Notes: generated from the letters alone by a model not told the origin. Positions 18,340 through 28,514 are shown, numbered from the stretch's first letter. The stretch is DNA of 31,054 nt from Perkinsus marinus ATCC 50983 (GCF_000006405.1 NW_003206965.1:1-31054); one strand, 5' to 3'. Numbers and translations are program-made.

Positions 18340-19722
18340 CTCGATTGGGTCGGTTTTCGCTCATTTGGTACAACTGAAAGACCAGGATATGAGCAACTAT
18401 CAGTATAATCCTCTTCACTGATTCCCTATGTATTAGACATACTGGCCGTTGGCAGTGTGAAGAGTTTAACATTGAACCACCTGTGTGGCTGCTTGTGGAA
18501 TTGTATTGTACCTCACAGCCTTCTAATCTAGTTCGAATACACCTGTGGTAAGCCTAAAATGGTGTTGATAAACACCTTGGAATATCATAGGCCTCGTTCT
18601 GAGCTGGTCAAGATGTGCCACAGTAGCTAGTCCCATCTACTGCATTCTCCCCGACTTTGCTTATTGAATTGTCCTTCAGTCTCTCCTTTCTCGCCGGAGA
18701 CGATGCCGACACGGGCGAAAAACTCCGGTATTCCGGACCATAATCGTCCGTCGCGTACCAATCCCACGTGCTCCAATCGTAGACTTCTGGCACGGGTGGT
18801 GTCTCGTTGGCGGCCTGCACATCGCGAGGAGCGTTCTTGCAAGGAGTTTGACTCATTGCCGGGAAATTTGCAGATTGGGCACTGATGGATTCCAGTCACC
18901 CCAATCTGTCTCCACGCATACTTTTGATACAAAAATCGTAAAAACCTTCTATCTTGAACGAAATGGGGAGTATGGGCCAGTGACTTCGGTTGAGACGCTC
19001 TCTCGAAGACTGTTCACTACATGCCCTGGCTATCGCCCATAACATGCGAAAGATACCATCTAGATCTGACCTCTCCCCAAGCAGTTTTCGATAGAAAAAC
19101 CGTTAAGTTGCACTATCGGTGATAAGTGTTCACACTACTGCACGAGTCAGTCTGTACCAGCATCGGCTTTTGACAAAGAAACCGTAGAATCTCAGGCTTA
19201 GATCTTGACGAGTGAAGTAGAATAGTGCTTGTCCTCTCTTCCCATCGGGAAACCCCCAGAGCTGATTAATGGCTTTCAGCGGTAGAAGCCGATGTCCCTC
19301 CCGAACCTCGAGCACTGTGCACCGTCTCGAAAAAGGCGAGGCGGTCGCCCCTGAATTACAATCGCCTCAGTCGCTCAATACAAGAGGAGACGAAGAGGCT
19401 AAATGCTCAAGAGATCAGAGATCAGTGCTACCTCGCGTTTCTTGAGCCGAGGCAAACCAAGTAAAATCTCGTTGAGAACTTTTGCGAAGAGGGGGAAGTT
19501 CAGTAACTCTAGGTCTGAACGGCCCGGGGATCGGTCACGACTCACGTCCCATAGTAGATAACGACTACTGTTGCGCGGCGTTTCATGATGAGGCTGTTTG
19601 TTGGTAGATCATCAATCTGTTAAGCTACGTGGATACAATCGTTTGTCAAAAGGCACTCACTCATGTTTAACAAGATCTCCAACATACGGTGAAGACGTAA
19701 ATTGTAGACAATTTGTGCGGGG
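18340..19722. repeat. Duplicated block B, copy 2
   Basis: Aligns to about 4500-6371 with several indels. At 19294 it has the uninterrupted GATGTCCCTC-CCGAACC, where copy 1 carries a 14-bp palindromic insertion. It holds the minus-strand ORF remnants described separately. Confidence 0.85.
18608..18856 (-). pseudogene. Unrecognised minus-strand ORF, block B copy 2
   Basis: 82 codons (MSQTPCKNAPRDVQ start) with VYDWSTWDWYATDDYGPEYR; partner of 5191-5436. Another minus frame, from about 18932, reads YQKYAWRQIGV and HQCPICKFPGN. Further upstream DGIFRMLWAIARAC ends GDRLG (about 19050-18890). The pieces sit in three frames, as in a spliced gene with unknown borders or a decaying one. Unrecognised. 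Confidence 0.35.
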
Positions 19723-20085
19723 ATGTTTGGTAGTAACACCCTTGGCCTGGGAGTGGCCTTCATTTGGCTCGGCAGTAGCGACCTCGTTAACGGTCGAGAT
19801 TGTCTGCCGGGCAGTCAGTGGAGGACACTGCGCACTTGGAAAAGGTAGTTTTTGATGCAATGTTTGGCAAGCAACACCTTCTGCAGTGGTGTAGGAAGCT
19901 TCACTATGGCTGTATGTTATATGAGTCTCCGATGCCGATGTGCCTACGTGTAAATGCCTCTGACATCGCTGTGCTTGCGTGTGAATAACATCGTTTGATG
20001 CGAGTGAAACCTGTAGCCTTCGAGTTGTGGCAGGGCTCATGTCGACTCACGAGTGCCATCTGGGCGCTGTGGAGGATGACACGCA

Positions 20086-20158
20086 AGGGGCACTCAGGAC
20101 ACTCAGGATAGTAAGCTTCTGTCGTGAGTTACTGAAGCTTGCTACCTGGAGTGCCCCT
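20086..20158. repeat. 73-bp imperfect hairpin
   Basis: Outer 10-bp perfect arms and an inner 11-bp arm with one mismatch around a central TGTCGTGAGTTACT. It could be a structured RNA, a terminator-like signal or a fold-back element; nothing here decides. Confidence 0.6.
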
Positions 20159-20451
20159 AGGACCTACATCGGAGACCTCGGTTAAAAAAATATATATATC
20201 ACGCTTAACAAATATACTACTCCAGATTGCCAAGACAGCCTGGCTTGTGTGACTAGCTTGGCAGCTTGAAGGACTCAGGTTGTCCCTTGTCTCGGCAGCG
20301 ATTGTGCCAATCGCTGTCCCAAATCAGGTTTCGCCGAAAGACAACTGAGGAACTAAGCTTCTCCTAAGCATCGTTTCACACTATAGTCGTGACATTCGCG
20401 AGATTCCCTAACGGTCCCGCAGACTGAAAATGGGCACAACGTGCATTATCG

Positions 20452-20472
20452 AACGACATTGTCGTTACGTCA
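20452..20472 (+). repeat. Palindromic 14-bp insertion signature
   Basis: X = AACGACA, centre T; final six 5/6. Confidence 0.7.
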
Positions 20473-20873
20473 ATACTCTTGGTATTGGTGGTATTTCAGA
20501 TCCCACTCGTCTTCCCAGCACCGATGTTGGAGGAATATAAGCTCACTCTCTTCAGCTGAGTTCAGAGCTTCCTTCATTGATTATAAACTTATATATTCGA
20601 ATTGAGTCAGCAGTGTTCAGAAAGCAGCAAGAATTTCCTAAGATTTCCTCAAAATTTCCATTTTGTCACCGGCACGTGTTGGCGTCAATATGGTCAACAT
20701 GTCCATGTGCAGTTTTTATCATTCTGCTCGGAAAATTCTCGCGCGCGCCACAAAAAAATCTCATTTTTAGCACAAAAATCTTTCTTGTCCGCAACAAAAA
20801 ATTCTTGCTCGCCACAAATCTCTGTGGGCGTGCAAGAAAGACACAGGATCCCTGCCGCGAGGATAGATGGGGA

Positions 20874-20894
20874 ATAGCTAATAGCTATTAGCTA
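20874..20894 (+). repeat. Palindromic 14-bp insertion signature
   Basis: X = ATAGCTA, centre A; exact. Also forms a 22-bp even palindrome. Confidence 0.8.
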
Positions 20895-21014
20895 TCGCCA
20901 GTTTTCGTGGGTTTTTGGGTTATCTGTTTCTTTGTCTACTTCTTCGACTGTTGAGTTGGCACAAGGCATCAATGGGGAATACAAGGATGAAGGTTATTTT
21001 GCATCGCACTTGTA

Positions 21015-22167
21015 ATGTCTGGAGGTAAAGACCGTGAGAAATTCAAGGTCTTCATGAAAGCTATGGCGGATGTGGCCGAACGCGCGTTCGGTATAGAATC
21101 GAGTAGCGGCACTCGTGCTAACTTGGCTTTGGAGGCTAGTTCCTTGGCTACTTCTTTGTTAAACACGGAGGCGGAGGTTATGGACGCTGATGATCCTCAG
21201 CACCGTCAAATTCAGAAGAAAGGACGTACTGCTGCGGTGAAGTATCGGGTTGTTGAGGTTACTTGTGATGAGTTACTTCAATGTGATGAGTTGTCGGATG
21301 CTGAGGTCAGACTTAATGGAATCGTTGGCTCTAAGATGTGTAAGCGTAACTCGTATGTAAGGAAGAAGACGGTCGATGTCACTCGAGACTATCGCTGTGC
21401 CTTTAAGGAACGTAGAGCATACGCTTCGTGTAGTTATACCGCCCAGATATCCTGGTCATCTCGTGGTATCTACAAGATCCTACTCCCGTACTCAGAACAC
21501 GAGGAACACACGAGACTTGAGACTGCAACCGGCAATCAGCCCTTCTCACGGAGACCTATACCCCTTAGTCAAGAATGCAAGAGAATAATCGATGATCATG
21601 TCCTTGATGGTACTCCAGCTTGCCGCACTGAGAGAAAGCTGATCAAACTGAAGCTCATCAAGAAGCTTACACCGGCTGTGAAACAACAAATATTTAGAAG
21701 ACGATACACAGTTAAAAAGCTATGCGGAGCGAAGATCGCGTACATTCTGGCGACACTCTATTGGAAATTGAGGAGTTCTGTAAGCAGAATAGTAGCATTC
21801 CATCTGACGAGGACCAACCGTACTGTATAGGCTACTGCAATGCCTCAAGATTCGAGGCATTTTTCTCTACAAAGCGTTTAATCCAAGAAAATGGAAACAC
21901 TACAATGGTAGATACTATGGTTATCGATTATACACATAAACTGAACTGGCTGGGCCTTGTTGTGGTAGTCTGTGGATGTTTACGTCCACCTTCGCGGTTC
22001 GGACTGTTAAGTATTGGCTACGTTTTGAACGAGGACAGCACATCGGCCGAGTCGCTCTTATCTTGCCCTCGAGGGCGAGAACGGCTTTGATAAGGGCGTC
22101 AGTTCTCGGCTCAGCCCCCAATGTTGTAGTTTCAGTTGAACTCATCTTCAAAGCCGTTGTGGGATAA
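21015..22167 (+). mobile_element. MULE (Mutator-like) transposase fragment
   Basis: The first frame (21015-21830, ATG) has a CC..HH arrangement at residues 128, 139, 162 and 165 (YRC, SCSY, EHEEH). This is the WRKY-GCM1-type DNA-binding finger usual at the N-terminus of MULE transposases. The useful frame then shifts by about 21722 and continues DTLLEIEEFCKQNS, FFSTKRLIQENG, MVIDYTHKLNWLGL and FGLLSIGYVLNEDS. These are the beginning of the DDE domain; the Asp of VIDYTHKLN would be the first catalytic residue. It breaks again near 22060 and fades by 22167, so the rest of the catalytic domain is missing. No terminal repeats found. Dead copy, though the first frame is long and clean. Confidence 0.75.
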
Positions 22168-22455
22168 GCAAATTATCGCTATCGAATACGAATGGCAAAA
22201 ACGGATGAGCGGCTCAAACCCCTCGCGTCACGTCACACGTGGTGTCACTGGGCACGAGTAGGGCGAGCGATAAAACGAAAGGATGTTGAATGACAATTGT
22301 GGGGAAAGTATGATAATCGTCGATCATCGGACACTGTTCCTCATCAGTAGGAAGTCCGTATTTTAGCAGCCCATTACAGTTCGAGTATCTTACGTACTTC
22401 AGGGGCTCTTATTTGGTTCTTAATCTTCGGTCTATTCCATCGCTATTACTCCGAT
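22168..22455. other. Upstream region of GH92 gene
   Basis: No gene. Likely holds the promoter of the intact GH92 gene, but I recognise no specific element. Confidence 0.4.
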
Positions 22456-22615
22456 ATGGATTCGAGTCCTAGTAGAGAAAGCGATGTTGGGTTACACGCG
22501 AGTCCGTCGACGATAGCTTCCAATGAAGAGTCTGCAGGGGAGGAAGCCGTGTCGCTACTACACCGACTAACCACAGAGTTGGTTTTCTTGTCAGTCTTAT
22601 TTATTTGTTGTTATT
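22456..22615 (+). promoter_or_regulatory. 5' leader of GH92 with upstream ORF and acceptor-like site
   Basis: An ORF from the ATG at 22456 (75 codons, MDSSPSRESDVG start, acidic/Ser-rich, then a hydrophobic LVFLSVLFICCYY) overlaps the GH92 start in another frame. TTTTCTTGTCAG ending at 22594 is a good 3' splice acceptor, 21 nt before the GH92 ATG. If messages here receive a spliced leader, as in dinoflagellates and perkinsids, this would remove the upstream ORF. That is inference. Confidence 0.4.
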
Positions 22616-25043
22616 ATGAACAACTTGTTGGACGTCGTCCTTGCCTTCATAGTAATGCTCGGTATCGTTCAAGCTGCTGCTAGCCTCGTCGATTATGTTA
22701 ACGTTTTAGCCGGTACTTCTAATACTTATGAGTTGTCTACTGGTAGCGCCACGCCCCTCATGGGCCGACCATTCGGCTTCAATCATTGGTCTGTTCAAAC
22801 CGAACCCGACCATGATCCTAAACGCTACTTCAACCCGGCCTCGAGAAGCTTCTACGGTGTACGATGCACTCACCAACCGTCCGTATGGTTGGGCGACTAT
22901 GGTTATTTTCTCGTTAATGCTATCATTTCCCGTGACGAACCACAGCAATCTGTGTCGTTCGCTCCGCTGCAGACTACTTACAAGCCACACTACTTCAAGT
23001 CATCGGCTCTGTATCCTGGTAACGCTGATATGGGTGGCGCTAGGATTGAAATGACCCCGACGGAACATGCTGCATTTTTTCGGTTTTCATTCCCACCCAA
23101 GGTGAATTCAGCGGTGCTCGTGAGACTATTCGACTATAACTCATCGACACCAGTCGTGCTCGACAAGGAGGGTCGTTTTTCTACTCAAACCAGTGTTAAC
23201 AACGGTGGTGTATTGCCTGGGTTCGCCATGTTTATCAATGGGGCAATTGACCCACCACCTGCACGCATGCGCAACGTAGATGGTTCAATCATGCTGGAGT
23301 ATGATGCTGCGGAAAATAATAAAAGACTTTCGGTACACCTCCGTATCGCTACTTCTTTTATCTCTAATGAACAAGCTCAAGTAAATTTGGCGAGGGAGTT
23401 ACCTTTGTGTAAGAACTTTGATACTTTCGTGAAGGAAGGTGAAGACGTATGGCAAACACGCCTAAGTCTGGTTACCTATGATACAGTACAGCGAAACAGT
23501 AACTTTTTGAGAACTTTTTATACCAATTTCTATCGAACTATGCTGTTCCCGAGACTCCTTGGTGAATATGATCAGAATAATCAACTCGGGCACTACAGTG
23601 TTTATACTGGGAAAGTCGTTCCCGGCGAGTTGACGACTGACAGTGGCTTTTGGGATGCTTACAGGACGGTTTACCTCTGGTTAAGTGTTGCCGCTCCGGA
23701 CATTCTAGATCGTCTTTTAGAGGGGTGGGTGAATGCCTATAAGGAAGCTGGATGGTTACCGACGTGGGCGTCACCTGGCCAGAGGGGCTCTATGGTTGGC
23801 ACTATGGGGGATGTGGTGAGGAATTATTCACCTTTAATGTTGTATTCATTAATCATTTCAGGTTCTTGGTTGGGCGATAATTGCCAACAAGACGCCGCAT
23901 TTGGCTGATGATATGTACGCGGCCATCCGGAAAGATGCTTTTGTGGAACGTCCTAAGAACTCGCAGTTTGGAAGAGAAGGACTTAGCGCGTACTCCGACC
24001 GAGGGTGAGTTGTAGTTCTTTCATTGATGATGGATAAATTATGATGAAATGATTTCAGATACATTCCGGTTAAATCAAGTGTGTCCGAGGTCGTATCGAG
24101 AGGCCTCAATTTCGCCGAGGGCGACTCTGTGATTGCAGCAGCAGCGTCCAAACTAGGACACTATTCTGATGCTAGCGTTCTCTATGGCAGAGCTCAGAAT
24201 GCCCTGGAGAAGTCCTTCAATACTGAGAGCAAATTGTTCGAGCCGCTCGAAGCTAGCGGGAACTGGATTTCTCCGTTCGACCCGTCATTGTGGTCAGATG
24301 AGTTCTTTACTGAGGCTTCAGCGCGCCAGTATCGCTTCTATGCGCCTTTCAATGTGGATTTCCTCATCACGAAGTATGGTGGCCGAGAAGCACTCTGTGA
24401 GCACTTGGAGAATCACTTCAGTGAACAGGTGTGCCCAGTTTACACAAGCGGTAATTTTGGTTTACTCCACGAAGAAACCGAGTTGGGACTTACGAGCGAA
24501 GATTTTGGTCAATATGGTCACAATAACCAGCCGTCCCATCACGTCTTGGGTATCGCTGTCGCCGCTCAGTGTTTCCACGTCGCTGATAAGTACATGGAAA
24601 AAGTTTTGACGGAGCTATACACTCCTGATGGATGGTCCGGTGATGAAGACAACGGTGAGATGGCGGCTTGGTATATGCTTAACTCTTTGGGTTTCTACAT
24701 GATTGATTTTGCCAAGGACGAATTACTGTTGTTCGCTCCCTTGGTAAAGGGAAACTACACAATATCATTGCTAGGCGAGAAGACAGCAGTTCGGGTTGAG
24801 AACGTCGATCTAACCGGTGGGCACGCGAGTAGCCGTCCGTATGTGTGTGAAGTACGTTGGTACCCGTTGCGTGGCAATATCAATGCTGCTGAGCTCGAGC
24901 TGGATTCGGCCAGATCTGTTCGTGGGTTGACGAGAAGACCTGAGCCTGTTGATTATGTTGTTCTTGAAACTCGTCGACTGGCTCGTGCTGACTTCGTTAA
25001 AGGTGGATGTTTGGTCTATTTCACTAGTGCATCACGTTGTTGA
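22616..25043 (+). CDS. Secreted GH92 exo-alpha-mannosidase (complete gene)
   Basis: Three exons: 22616-23815, 23862-24004 and 24059-25043. The introns are 46 and 54 nt with GTGAG donors and TTTCAG acceptors; splicing gives 775 aa, normal for the family. Residues 1-22 form a signal peptide. The N-terminal beta-sandwich domain starts DYVNVLAGT, with PLMGRPFGFNHWSVQT. The alpha/alpha barrel follows, with GSMVGTMGDVVLGWAI across intron 1, FGREGLSAYSDRGYIPV across intron 2, FTEASARQY (Glu533), NQPSHH (604-609) and SGDEDNGEMAAWY (Asp643, Asp645). The Glu and Asp pair sit where I recall the general acid and base of bacterial GH92 enzymes. GH92 enzymes are Ca-dependent exo-acting mannosidases, mostly alpha-1,2, that trim mannans or N-glycans. 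The usual Asn-Glu-Pro of the HH motif is Asn-Gln-Pro here. The enzyme should be exported; exact linkage unknown. GH92 is chiefly bacterial and fungal, so transfer is possible. Confidence 0.92.
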
Positions 25044-25500
25044 AGAGTAGATAAGCATAAGCCAATAGTATTAGATACTTATAAGTCTGGCTATTTCACC
25101 CATCCCTGTTAGAGGCCATTGTGGACTATTTGGCGCCTAGTTGTACTAACTCTGCTACAGAGTCTAACTCATTTTGGTATTCCTCGAGTCTGATATGACA
25201 TAGGCTTCAGGTTATCCTGCTCATCATTGACTGTACTAAGACAGCATTTTGATCTTAGTCTCTACGTGGGTTTTTCCCTGTCAATGGAGATCCAAGTCAA
25301 GCCGCCCGTTCAATAGAAAAGGCTGTGTGCGATGCTGGAATCGATTCTCAAAATCGATCTCGGAAGCGCTCCTAGAATCAATTCCGACTTGCGTTCAGTA
25401 GACACGATTTTCAAAGTCGATTCCAGCAAGGATTCCAGACTGGACAAATAAAATGCGAGAGAAATGGAGTTCCCCGGGATGGAACCTGAGGCCGCTTGGT
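25044..25500. repeat. 3' flank of intact GH92, duplicated, with fold-back element
   Basis: Matches 15148-15650. Holds the hAT1 empty site (CTCGAGTC near 25185). The fold-back at about 25335-25428 has arms of about 23 bp with three mismatches. No gene. Confidence 0.75.
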
Positions 25501-25918
25501 GTTACACTTGGATAACAAACCGCTAATTAATCCTACTAAACTAGATAAACTTCTTATTGAACTAGTCACTGTTAAGCGGAACTATGAATCCGAAGCCCGA
25601 ACCCTCTCTGGGTCTTACCTTGGGCCATAGGTTCACAAATTATGTTTGGTCACACTAACTATGTCACGGAATCTGGCCCATACCTGCCCTGACATATGTT
25701 AGTGTCTCCCAACCAACTTGGGACAAGACTTAAAAAAAGAAGTTCTTTTTTAAGTCTTGTCTTTTTAAGTCTTCTTTAAAAGAACGAGACTGGTTCATGG
25801 GTGGAACCATCTCGGCCTCACAACCTACGATTCGATCGATAACATCAGAATACACCAACATTATGCTGGCAACATATTTCTCATTTCGTGCTCTTGCTTG
25901 AACTTGCCTTTACGAAAC
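25501..25918. other. Gene-poor stretch with hairpins
   Basis: No gene seen. 25722-25761 is a 20-bp hairpin around a single G (GACAAGACTT then an A-run; the T-run is one base shorter). 25650-25704 has arms ACACTAAC..TATGTCA and TGACATATGTTAGTGT. Both may be fold-back products. Confidence 0.6.
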
Positions 25919-26255
25919 TTTCACAGTTCGTCATGAAACGAACAGGGCCGTCAGTTGGTCTTGGCCGAGCGTTATGAGTCTCTCAAGAAGCTGAGATGGA
26001 ACAATGATGGAGGTATTGCTAAAATGGGGAATAGGCAAACTCACCTATCACAATTCGTCATGAAACGGCACGAGCCATCAGTTGGTCTCGGCAGAGCGCT
26101 ACAGGTCTCTCAAGGAGCTGAAATTGAACAATGATGGAAGTGTTGGTATAGTGAGGAACAGGCAAACTCACCTATCAGTTCATCATGAAACGACGAGGGC
26201 TATCGGTTGGCCTCATCCAAGTGTTGTGACCCTCTCAAGGAGCTGAATTGCTGAC
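25919..26255. repeat. Tandem repeat, about 126 bp, 2.7 copies
   Basis: Diverged units starting with TTCGTCATGAAACG at about 25926, 26053 and 26178 (periods 127 and 125). Shared parts include CAGTTGGTCT, CTCTCAAGGAGCTGA, GAACAATGATGG and GGCAAACTCACCTATCA. No coding function seen. Confidence 0.85.
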
Positions 26256-26644
26256 CGTCGGGGCCGCCGGCCCTGCCATGACCAACATAGCAACCTCGTA
26301 AGTTACGAGGCGAGTCGTAACAGGGCCCATGCGTCAAAGTGATTCGAGCTTACACAGTCTTGATCCGAGCCTCCTCTTATCTTCTACTTCCACATGTTCT
26401 ACTGCGAGGGGTGTCAAGTGTCCTTGGGAGCGAGTTTATTCGGTTATTCCACTGTCTTCCCTTCCCGCCCTTTCTCATACTACCAACGAAGCAGGTTTTA
26501 CTTGGTACACAGGTATTGCCTACTGCAGGGTTGTCCAAATCGGGAAAGAATTGGGTCAAATTCTTGCCTCAAAATTTCCGTTGAAATTTCCGGAAATTTG
26601 GCACAATATGAATCGTTTCGCTCCGCGCTGCGCGCGGTTGTGAG

Positions 26645-26725
26645 CAGTTCTGATTATCGCTCGCCCATTAATCATCTGCTCAGCGCAGTTCTGATTATCG
26701 CTCACCCATTAATCATTTTGCTCAG
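26645..26725. repeat. 41-bp tandem duplication in hAT2
   Basis: Two units starting CAGTTCTGATTATCGCTC (26645 and 26686), a few differences. Confidence 0.9.
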
Positions 26726-26935
26726 TAACGGTAAGATACACTCCAGTAGTTGCTACGATAAACACAAAAAACTAAGATTCGGTAATTATTTGCTCTATGT
26801 CTGCCGGATTGAGTCTAGTGGATTCGGGGAATCGTCGACCTCAACGATCTTGCGTCGGTCTTGGTGTGGAGCGCTTTGCTGACTCTTCACACGGTTTTCC
26901 ATAGGCGCATCAGCAGCACGATAGTGGCGCCCCTG

Positions 26936-26956
26936 GGTAGGTAACCTACCGTAGGT
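26936..26956 (+). repeat. Palindromic 14-bp insertion signature
   Basis: X = GGTAGGT, centre A; exact. In hAT2. Confidence 0.85.
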
Positions 26957-27280
26957 TGAGCATGGCGTTTACGGTTCTATAAACCACTGCATTAAGAACC
27001 GACGCTCGCTGCATCGAAATCCTCCACAATCGGCTGGCAGTGGCTTCGTTATGACTATATATGAGCAATGAGAGCATGTCCACCGTCTAGATAGAGTGGG
27101 TGTAACTCTTGATTTTTTCCTGCGAGAGTCACTTAGTGAGTCATCACCCAGTACTGACTCTCGTACAAAACGGTGATACCATAACCAGGAATCGTCCAAG
27201 ATGGCCTAGTAGAGATGTATGCGGATACGTCATTCAGAGTTTAAGACCGGTGGACCACAGGTCACGCGCCCATACCGGTC

Positions 27281-27319
27281 AATGCACGCATACCCATAGG
27301 CTCTGGGTATGCGTGCATT
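27281..27319. repeat. 16-bp perfect inverted repeat
   Basis: AATGCACGCATACCCA and its complement around TAGGCTC, followed by a further partial copy (GCGTGC). Inside hAT2. Confidence 0.9.
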
Positions 27320-27437
27320 CATGCGTGCCACCACATTGGTGGAAAAGCGAAATGAGGAGAAACCATAGAATTCGAAAAACTTAGAGAACCATAGAACTGG
27401 GAAGCTCGGAAAATTTCCGACGGAAACACGTTCCGTA

Positions 27438-27461
27438 GGCAGTTTCAAACTGCCGCAGTTT
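27438..27461 (+). repeat. Palindromic insertion signature, 8-nt arm
   Basis: X = GGCAGTTT, centre C, then bases 2-8 of X; exact. In hAT2. Confidence 0.8.
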
Positions 27462-27653
27462 GCACCGCGACAGTGTAATATCCTGGCAAAAAAAGAGCAA
27501 ATCAACAACTTTCCGACACTCCCAGAACGAGCGGTCGACTGCCTGGCAGTCTGCCACACCATCACACGTTAATCTGTTCAGCAACTCTCAGGATAAAGGT
27601 GGGAAGGACGTCCCGAAATCACCCACACTTGCGTTAAACGCCCTTTTTCAATA

Positions 27654-27674
27654 CTAGTGGGCCACTAGCAGTGG
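27654..27674 (+). repeat. Palindromic 14-bp insertion signature
   Basis: X = CTAGTGG, centre G; final six 5/6. In hAT2. Confidence 0.7.
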
Positions 27675-28514
27675 CTCCCTAGTGTCACTTCTTCCTGTAG
27701 CAATATTCATCGGTACCTCACGAGTTGTCTTGCGTCGTTCTTTGCAATGCGCGTAAACATTCGAGGAGTTGGTCGTTTGTGCCTTCCGTACGTTCCCTCT
27801 CCGGACTCGCGCGTGGATTGGCGAAGAATGGAAAACGATCCGCGGAGCCGCGGATCGAACCCACGACCTCGCCCGAAAATTCCGGAAATATCGACCACTT
27901 CTAGAAACATGCTTTCCGGCGCAAATGTCCCGAAAATTTCCCGAAATTTCGGGAAATTTCCGCTTGAAAGAATTTTTTCTTTCGAGCCCGAACAACCCTG
28001 GCCTACTGCTTGAGCGAGCCAGCAATCTCGAAGCGAATCGATCTCATTAACGGTCGCTGAATACCGAGTTTTACCTCAGAATCATGATTGACATTCATGA
28101 CAAACTCTTTGTCCATAGCAGCAGATTATTGACATCTATGAGGGTAAATGCAAATAATCAAGGACAATGGGGAATAGTCAAGGACGCAATCTCGCTCGCC
28201 CTTTGTGAAATTTTGGGGAATATTCAAGGGAGAGGGCTAGGGACTTAGTTGGCCAGTTGAACAATGTTCTTTTGTGATAAAATGGAGGGCGAAGCAACGA
28301 TTCCTAGTCTAGAAGACCAACCCGCCAACCTATTCCAATTATAATGCAAACACCATACCTACAGTGTAGGTATGAACTAGACACATCTATCGAACCTTAG
28401 CTCTGATACCTAACCATTCTCCGGTTTCGTGTATTTAGGATGTATGAGATAGTAATACTGAGACTTACCGTAAATAAACGCACAAGTAGGAAGAATAGAA
28501 ATAAGTAGAGATCG

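Larger units (their letters stand above)
15651..18340. other. Gene-poor spacer
   Basis: No gene recognised on either strand. Present are palindromic insertions at 15665-15685, 15875-15895, 15900-15920 and 17269-17289, a perfect 16-bp palindrome AGACCATGCATGGTCT near 17504, a 14-bp palindrome CGTTTCTAGAAACG at 16940, and a CCAGAAACCC motif near 16347 like the minisatellite at 29473. The minus-strand frame 16917-17195 (92 codons) matches nothing I know. Confidence 0.55.
19723..20900. other. Gene-poor stretch with hairpin and A-tracts
   Basis: No gene recognised. 20086-20158 forms an imperfect hairpin: outer arms AGGGGCACTC/GAGTGCCCCT, inner arms TAGTAAGCTTC/GAAGCTTGCTA. A 9-bp inverted repeat CAGCGATTG with a 3-nt loop lies near 20295. 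20750-20820 has repeated CAAAAA...TCTT tracts. Palindromic insertions at 20452-20472 and 20874-20894. Confidence 0.55.
26518..28008. mobile_element. hAT-type DNA transposon, non-autonomous (hAT2)
   Basis: The element spans 26526-28000 (1475 bp), flanked by the perfect 8-bp duplication GCCTACTG (26518-26525, 28001-28008). Ends start CAGGGTTGT in inverted orientation and share a diverged subterminal zone rich in GAAATTTCC. Different family from hAT1. No transposase is recognised; a minus-strand frame (26969-27199) with WTCSHC is at most a finger remnant. Inside are a 41-bp tandem duplication (26645-26725), a 16-bp inverted repeat with a 7-nt loop (27281-27319), a 24-bp perfect palindrome (27939-27962) and palindromic insertions. 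Confidence 0.9.

Noticed and set aside
27830-27862. tRNA-like GGTTCGATCC on the minus strand
   Set aside because: The five bases on either side of the loop do not pair as a T-stem and no D- or anticodon arm fits; it lies in hAT2 and is a local palindrome.
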